The notes under the pieces were generated by a model. That model did no database searches, was not told where the DNA came from, and saw only the letters and a list, made by a program, of their open reading frames with translations. The translations under genes and the position numbers were made by a program. Shown here piece after piece: positions 58,331 to 64,000 of a stretch of DNA of 64,000 bases. The DNA is from Pseudeuparius sepicola. Its lineage: Eukaryota; Arthropoda; Insecta; Coleoptera; Anthribidae. Every line of letters begins with the position of its first letter. Position 1 is the stretch's first letter. The stretch covers positions 127,163,373 to 127,227,372 of the forward strand of contig OY987299.1 of NCBI GenBank assembly GCA_963920635.1, in the 5' to 3' direction.

Positions 58331-58730
58331 AATAGGGCAGTCGGATAACAAATGTTTACATTTGTTTGAAATGCTATATGTTTAAATTTCATTAAATTAC
58401 TGTTTAAAATGCCTTGCTTTTGTTGTGTTGTCAATTGAGGGAGTATAGGAAGGTCTTTTGAACTTCAAACATTAAAAAAAAAAACGCCGACACCAATTTT
58501 TCTCTATCAGAGGGCATAAATGGATAATTGCTATAAAAAGTGCAACTTTCAAAACAAAAAGCAAATTAAAGCTTTCTCACATATATTTATATGTTCAAAT
58601 TTTTTTACACATTTTGTTTTATTTTTAAATACCTAGAGTTTTTTTACACTGCCTATAGAAAAACTTTCAAAATTTGAAGGCAACTTGCACACTAATTGGG
58701 TTTCTTCGTTAGATACTTCCTTCATGACTA
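58331..58730. other. spacer, nothing recognised
   Basis: AT-rich intron sequence. Confidence 0.4.
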
Positions 58731-59591
58731 TACAGTATGTCCACGGATGGGGTAAATATAAAAGGACAAATGGACCAAAAATTTCATTTTTCGACAAAAA
58801 GTCATTCTTGATAAAAGTTTCTGCTTCTCGAAAAAATATGGCCCACGAAGAGAATTTTTGATTTTTTTATACAGGGTGTCCAAATAATTCAAAAACATGA
58901 AATGCGATCAAGAATAAACTGCCTTTATTTTTAAAAATATCAAAAACTTTTACTTAGAAAAGTTGTTTAGAATTAAAAGATGTGTCCGATTGTCACTTTT
59001 CAAAAAAATCAGCCAACTCCGATATTTTTAATTTCCAAGTGTGAAATTCCTTTGTTTTTAAAAATAACAAAAATATTTATTTAGAAAAGTTGTGTAGAAT
59101 TAAAAGACGTGTCTGATTGTAACTTTTTAAGCAAGTCAGGAGACTTTAATTTAAATGGGTAAAAAATTGAAAAATCAAAGTCGGCGGATTTGCTTCAAAA
59201 ATTACCCTCCGACACGTCTTTTAATTCTAAACAACTTTTCTAAATAAATATTTTTAATATTTTTAAAAACAAAGGAGTTTCACATTTGGAAATAAAAAAA
59301 ATCGGAGTTGGCTGATTTGTTTGAAAAATCACAATCAGACACATCTTTTAATTCTTAACAACTTTCCTAAGTAAAAGTTTTTGATATTTTTAAAAATAAA
59401 GGCAGTTTATTCTTGATCGCATTTCATGTTTTTGAATTTTTTGGACACCCTGTATAAAAAAATCGAAAATTCTCTTCGTGGACCATATTTTTTAGAGAAG
59501 CAGAAACTTTTATCAAGAATGTCTTTTTGTCGAAAAATGAAATTTTTGGTACATTTGTCCTCTTATTTACCACATCCGTGGACATACTGTA
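58731..59591. repeat. 861-bp foldback MITE with internal tandem structure
   Basis: The ends TACAGTATGTCCACGGATG and complement are nearly perfect. Within each arm a ~115-bp module (…AGAAAAGTTGT..AGAATTAAAAGA.GTGTC.GATTG…) occurs twice, so the whole palindrome holds four copies. Non-coding. Confidence 0.8.
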
Positions 59592-59880
59592 TATGAATAA
59601 TTCAATCCATACATCTGACGGTGGCAGATTAATTCTTCGAGAATGCTAATTTTTTTTTGAGACCGCTGAAAATTACTTTCTTCGGGATTAGCTTCTCTTT
59701 CCAATAACACAAACGTTGTGTTCGATTTTTATTTTTATATTTGGAGCATAATGTCTGAAATCATTTAAAAAATGCTGTCAAGTTTGATCTGTACGTGAAG
59801 ATGGCATCGTTTTGCCGAAACGTCGTTGTATTGGCAGACAATCCACAGACGTTTTTAGATTGGAAATGTTTATGTTCGTA
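59592..59880. other. spacer with a hammerhead-like motif
   Basis: At 59798-59830 the pattern GAAGATGGC ... GCCGAAACGTC resembles the motifs in the Penelope-like terminal sequences. No gene. Confidence 0.35.
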
Positions 59881-61435
59881 TACAGGATGACTTTTTTCGA
59901 TGCCCACTATGAGGATCTCAGAAACTAGCAGAGCTAGAACAAAGGTTAAATGGGGAAAGAATTGCAGTTTTGAATGAACAATCTAAAGCCCCTTTTGGAT
60001 TTTTAAAAAAGTTGATGGCTCACTAGATATTTTGAAAAGAGTGATTTTTTGCTATTTCGTCAGATCTCTGTAGCTCCGTTATTTCTGATTATACAGAAAA
60101 ACTGTAGAGACAAAAATTGTAGATAATTTTGGGCTTAATAAGATAATCCAATTTTTTTATGTTGTTTGTGATTTTTGAGATATGACATAAACTTTTGTTT
60201 TTTTAAGTGTAAATCATAGTTGGCAAATATTTTCATAATTACGTTCTATTTTATAATAAGACATAAGACATAATTCAAACTTTCAAATATTTTATTTGAT
60301 TTGATAATTCCACAGCTAACTATGATTTACACTTAAAAAAAAACACAAGTTTATGTCATATCTCAAAAATCACAAAAAACATAAAAAAAATTGGATAGGA
60401 TTATCTTATTAAGGCGCTACGATACCCCCCATTTTCAAGGGTTTCGTAGTTTACATCTCCTACTTGCATTTCTTAATATTTTCACTTGATTTTTTTTGTG
60501 GCTTAGATAAAACTATGAAGAATCGTCGTTGTGTATCACGAACTGTGCAGGACTAATGCGACACTGTTAAAAAAAAATGCCAAACATACCCGAAATTCGA
60601 CTATATTCGGTTAAGAATTTCGAGTATTTCCGCCGCTCAAAAATAATTCGAAAGACACAACGACGATTGAGGCATTCGATACCATTATTTTAAGACTACT
60701 TTCAAGTCGATACGTTTGTTCGTTTGGCTATGATTTGAAAACTACGAACCCATTGCCCGGCAATAAAATGATCCGTGAATTGGCCATCCGAGCAGGAATT
60801 AGACGGGCGGGCGGGCGTTCGCTGGAACTCGTGGTTCCCCTACTCCCCCTACTTCGGCCTACCTCACCGGGCTCGGGAACAACGTCAGGGGAACTTTCAA
60901 TCGATATCAGATGTTTCATTTTTCATTTTATTACTCTCAGTCTCCCTTATTTGTGTTTCGCTTGTTTTGAATGTTGGAATATTACATTATGTATGTCGAC
61001 TGGCATATAATAATACTCATTATTATTATTCCTCCAGGAGTAATAAATAAATAATTATTATTCACAAAGTACTTTTTGCTTTTGTGTAAAATGGTTTAAT
61101 CCCTAGGGCAGAAAATGGCTTGGTCGTGCAAAAAGAGTAAATTTAAATTCTAGACCAAATTGTGCCCTTGATTTTTACTTTAAAAATGTGATAGGTGCAA
61201 GTAATATTTTTGTCAAATAAATGGGTCATGTGAAGCATTTTTTGAAAACGAATAATATTCTATGTAATACGATTATTGTGTCAAATCGCTGCATGATAAA
61301 AGCTAATTTATATACTTTCCAGAGGGAACGATAATAATTCTGACATCCAGTCAGTTTTAGAAACTTCTTCGTTAGAAGATTGTTCGAAAGTCATTTAAGT
61401 TGAAAATCGGGCAAAATAAAAATAGAGGGTACATT

Positions 61436-61861
61436 TTATTGTTCCAGTCTGTCGAATTTATGACATTTTAATACATTTTCTAGGATGTTCGATAATTCAG
61501 ATTTGTCAGAAGGTTCTGAAACTGAACGGCAGTCAGGGCAAGAATACCTATAATGTTTGATAATGATGTCGCAACAGTCACAGTGAAACCAATAAGAGTA
61601 ATTTGTGGGCTTGTGTGCTTTTATTCCCGTACCTAATATGGTTCCCAGAATTTGAGAGAGGGGTACTAGGGTACTAACACATATTTTGCATTTTGCACAC
61701 TTATTATTCGGATTTAGGTATAAGTGCAGGTGCATAGGGTTTGAGAAACAAACTTTCTGGGAAAAACATCTCAAAACTATTACTTTATTTGAAAACGGAG
61801 ACCGGTTTCGCAACTCTATAAATTTACCTACATCCTCATTATATATTTGAAATATATACAT
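61436..61861 (-). CDS. Cys-rich zinc-ribbon-like protein of TTAA element, unknown function
   Basis: 141 residues as an uninterrupted frame. The first ~45 residues overlap sequence that also carries a hammerhead-like motif, so the true start may be later. The informative part runs from about residue 55: CAKCKICVST, GTGIKAHKPTNYSYWFHCDC, CDIIIKHYRYSCPDCRSVSE, then a polar helix-like end (SDKSELSNILENVLKCHKFD). The C-x2-C-x2-C, C-x-C-C and C-x2-C groups suggest a zinc-binding fold. Copy 1 keeps most of the residues but has lost four of them. I recognise no family. It could be a DNA-binding accessory or the end of a spliced transposase; neither is shown. Confidence 0.45.
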   Translation of the reverse strand: MYIFQIYNEDVGKFIELRNRSPFSNKVIVLRCFSQKVCFSNPMHLHLYLNPNNKCAKCKICVSTLVPLSQILGTILGTGIKAHKPTNYSYWFHCDCCDIIIKHYRYSCPDCRSVSEPSDKSELSNILENVLKCHKFDRLEQ

Positions 61862-62842
61862 TCAGCCAAAAGTCAAAGTTGAAACAATTAAAAACATTTA
61901 CATAATTATAATCTTTTTTCAAGTATCTCCTTCAAATTTCCTGGAAGCTCTTGGACTATAAGTGATTATCCTTTATTTATTTACTTTTTTAAATCTTATA
62001 TTGTAGTCCTTGATGATGTAATTTTATAGATTAACGAAACCGCTTACTGTTTTTAAATAAACAAATCATAGTTGTGATATTATTTATACCTATGGTCTAT
62101 TATTCACTCTAATCCCTCTAAAGTGAACTCTTACCAAAGTCTAGAAAGTATATCTCTGGACGCTGCTGTTACAGTCTAGAAAGTTTTCAGTTAGATTTAT
62201 TTATTATTACACAAATATTAATATGGAATACTAGGTATATAAAACATTTTATAGAAGTAGAATTTAAACGCACTTTTTTGGTCGTAACAACACTATTATG
62301 CAGAACAATAATTATCCAATCAAACATTGATAGATGTTCAACTGACCCTAACGTGGTTCAAGAAGAATTCGGTAATCGAATCGTTAATTTAGATTTTATA
62401 ATTGAGCAATTACAGAAGTTTTTTATACACGAACTCTTCATAGTACCTATGCACCTTTGCTGATATGAAAAATAATAGTAAAATTGCTTCGACGCCAAAA
62501 AGCTATGCAGTGTGTTGCCAACGAAAAGTGAACGCCCTCTATAACTCCTAAAAATATCATTTTTGCAATAAAGCAAACAGGCCACCGCCGTTTTTTAAAT
62601 ATTCGCGCTTCTTCGTCGGCATCGGCGAGACTCGTGTGACCCGTCGGCGGCGGCCGGCACCTGACTTATTATTTCATATTATCTACACAGGAAAAAAAGA
62701 CTGTTGTGATTTTAGTGAGTTCGTGTATATAGTCACTTTTCTAATCTAATCTATACTTTAGACTTAATTGCAGATGAACCAATAAGTTTAAAATAGTTTA
62801 AATTTCCGTTAAGAAGACGTATTGTCACTTCGATACTAAAAA

Positions 62843-63022
62843 ATGTCTCATGTTTTATTTAAACAATTAAATTTATTTTATTTAAATAATGATAATTCTC
62901 ACCCTCAGACTACTCCAAACTATCTAAGAGTACCCCAGAAGCAACTGAAAAAACATTATAATTCATTGGATGAACAAAACAACTTAATTGCAACTTTTAT
63001 AGGTACCTATTCATCAATATAA
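62843..63022 (+). CDS. short conserved open frame of TTAA element, copy 2
   Basis: 59 residues beginning MSHVLFKQLNLFYLNNDNSH, with LRVPQKQLKKHYNSLDEQNN, the counterpart of 37634-37377 in copy 1. A codon insertion (Asp) and scattered substitutions keep the frame. It might be a first exon: GGTACC follows the last shared residues. Family unknown; see the alternative of a non-coding shared motif. Confidence 0.25.
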   Translation: MSHVLFKQLNLFYLNNDNSHPQTTPNYLRVPQKQLKKHYNSLDEQNNLIATFIGTYSSI

Positions 63023-64000
63023 TCAGTAAATAATGTTTTTCAATTTTTATGGTATTCAAGAAATTCTTAGAATTTTCATATTAGAATTCATGTCCAATAC
63101 AAGTTAGATTGAATCAAGTACTTTTTACTCGACTGAACTAATATCCTATTACAAACACGTTAGTAAAAAAAGCTGTGACCTTGACTGAGTAATTTACCAA
63201 AATCAATGATCGCAAATTAATGATCGCAAAGGTTTTGAATCAACCATACATTTTATATCGTTCGTAGTCATAATGAATACTGTGCAAGTGAATGGCTATT
63301 AACAAACTGGGGGTTACTAGAACTTGTATCCACTAAAATTAAATGTTATTAATTTATTGATCTCATCTGCAACATTTCTGTTTTGTCAATTATAAGTTGC
63401 TACACTAGCAACTTGATTTGCATTTTACACATCATTTGCTTATTATTACAAATCCAGCAAAAATTCAGTGACAGTAGTTGTAATTTCAGTATAATGAACA
63501 GTTAAATGTACCCCTATTCAATTCAACACCATGAAACGTTATGTTATGTTGTTCTGACAAAAGAATGTGCTTAGAAAAGAAGTATTATAGAATCAATTCC
63601 AGAACATGCTATTTATTGAAATAAAATATTACATTTAAATTATTCATTAGAATTCAATATCAATTGTCATTGAATTGATTATTGTTAGTTGCAAAAAAGC
63701 TTTTGCTTGAGTTTGAGGAATAATATCTCATATTGAATTAAACAGTTTTTTTTACAAAGTGACAGATTTTTCTCAATGTAGTAACTACGGCCGGCTGCCC
63801 CTCAATCGTAGCACTATGAAGGGGCAGGCTGGAGTGGGGAGTCGTGGGGACTAGAGGAAGGAAAAGGATAGGCATATCTAATCGAGCGACGTTTGTCCTG
63901 AATTGAGTCGGGCACTTGAGGCGGATTTCATAAGTATCGTAGCCTCTTAAGCCCAAAATTATCTACAATTTTTGTCTCTGCAGTTTTTCTGTATAATCAG

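Larger units (their letters stand above)
60413..63946. mobile_element. TTAA-flanked 3.5-kb element, copy 2 (unclassified)
   Basis: Bounded by TTAA at 60409-60412 and 63947-63950; tips GGCGCTACGATAC and GTATCGTAGCCTC. The interrupted foldback arm reads ATTATCTTATTAA|GCCCAAAATT when joined, exactly the complement of its partner at 60120-60140, so the insertion site and 4-base duplication are certain. The copy is inverted relative to 36642-40129, and the two are similar along their length apart from indels. It has an intact Cys-rich frame (61861-61436), a conserved frame at 62843-63022 and a plus-strand coding-like stretch at 62270-62400 interrupted by an insertion. Confidence 0.85.
59881..64000. 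repeat. foldback element interrupted by a TTAA element; right end beyond the window
   Basis: The left arm starts TACAGGATGACTTTTTTCG. Inverted pairing runs from about 60091-60235 to 60310-60412 and, after the inserted element, 63947-64000. The right ~210 bases expected from the left arm lie outside the window. Confidence 0.75.

Noticed and set aside
60735..61050. Two overlapping 91-codon frames in TTAA copy 2
   Set aside because: They are broken in copy 1 and have no recognisable domain; the GC-rich repeat CGGGCGGGCGGGCG explains the open frames.
1..64000. CRISPR arrays, tRNA or rRNA genes, operons
   Set aside because: I scanned for regular spaced repeats and for tRNA-like T-arm motifs and found none; the DNA is a eukaryotic nuclear intron landscape.

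Overview
The window is gene-poor, AT-rich insect-type nuclear DNA. It contains spliced genes with short GT-AG (and one GC-AG) introns, a neuroligin whose conserved exons are recognisable, TIL-domain inhibitor exons, Penelope-like retroelements, IS630-Tc1-mariner transposons and hAT transposons. I cannot name the order or species from sequence alone.

Host genes. (1) Three consecutive coding exons of neuroligin lie on the minus strand: 56362-56102, 51153-50954 and 35640-35356. Splice sites and phases match perfectly and the joined frame is open. The introns between them are about 4.9 kb and 15.3 kb. The exons coding for the C-terminal part are not in the window, so 1-35355 is probably part of a further giant intron and 56363-64000 part of an upstream one. 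(2) A small secreted TIL-domain (serine protease inhibitor-like) gene lies on the plus strand at about 8173-10600. It has a TATA box, a signal-peptide exon and two intact 10-cysteine TIL exons, with three decayed TIL exons between. It appears nested, antisense, inside the neuroligin transcription unit, and sits between two direct copies of a ~3.45-kb repeat (3335-6790 and 10756-14245).

Mobile DNA fills most of the rest. 14-20 kb: fragments of at least two Penelope-like families (GIY-YIG and RT thumb parts) cut up by palindromic MITEs. 24-31 kb: a run of foldback MITEs (24004, 25719, 27541, 30476), a truncated THAP-like start and a Gypsy RT scrap. 32.0-33.2 kb: a 5'-truncated non-LTR retrotransposon with a pentanucleotide tail. 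33.3-35.2 kb: a dead rosa-like (DD41D) mariner relative with ~500-bp inverted ends. 36.0-40.7 kb: a Penelope-like element split by a TTAA-flanked 3.5-kb element. 41.6-42.4 kb: a MULE transposase relic. 43.6-50.3 kb: a nested set, in which a hAT deletion derivative with an 8-bp target duplication carries two other transposons, each with an intact transposase gene and a TA duplication; one of these also carries a 981-bp palindrome. 56.5-58.3 kb: another Penelope-like relic beside neuroligin exon A. 58.7-59.6 kb and 59.9 kb to beyond the end: foldback elements, the second split by an inverted second copy of the TTAA element.

The most novel item is the TTAA element (36642-40129 and 60413-63946). 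It has 13-bp imperfect ends unlike piggyBac, precise TTAA duplications demonstrable from internal empty-site copies, and conserved short open segments, including an unrecognised cysteine-rich (zinc-ribbon-like) protein.
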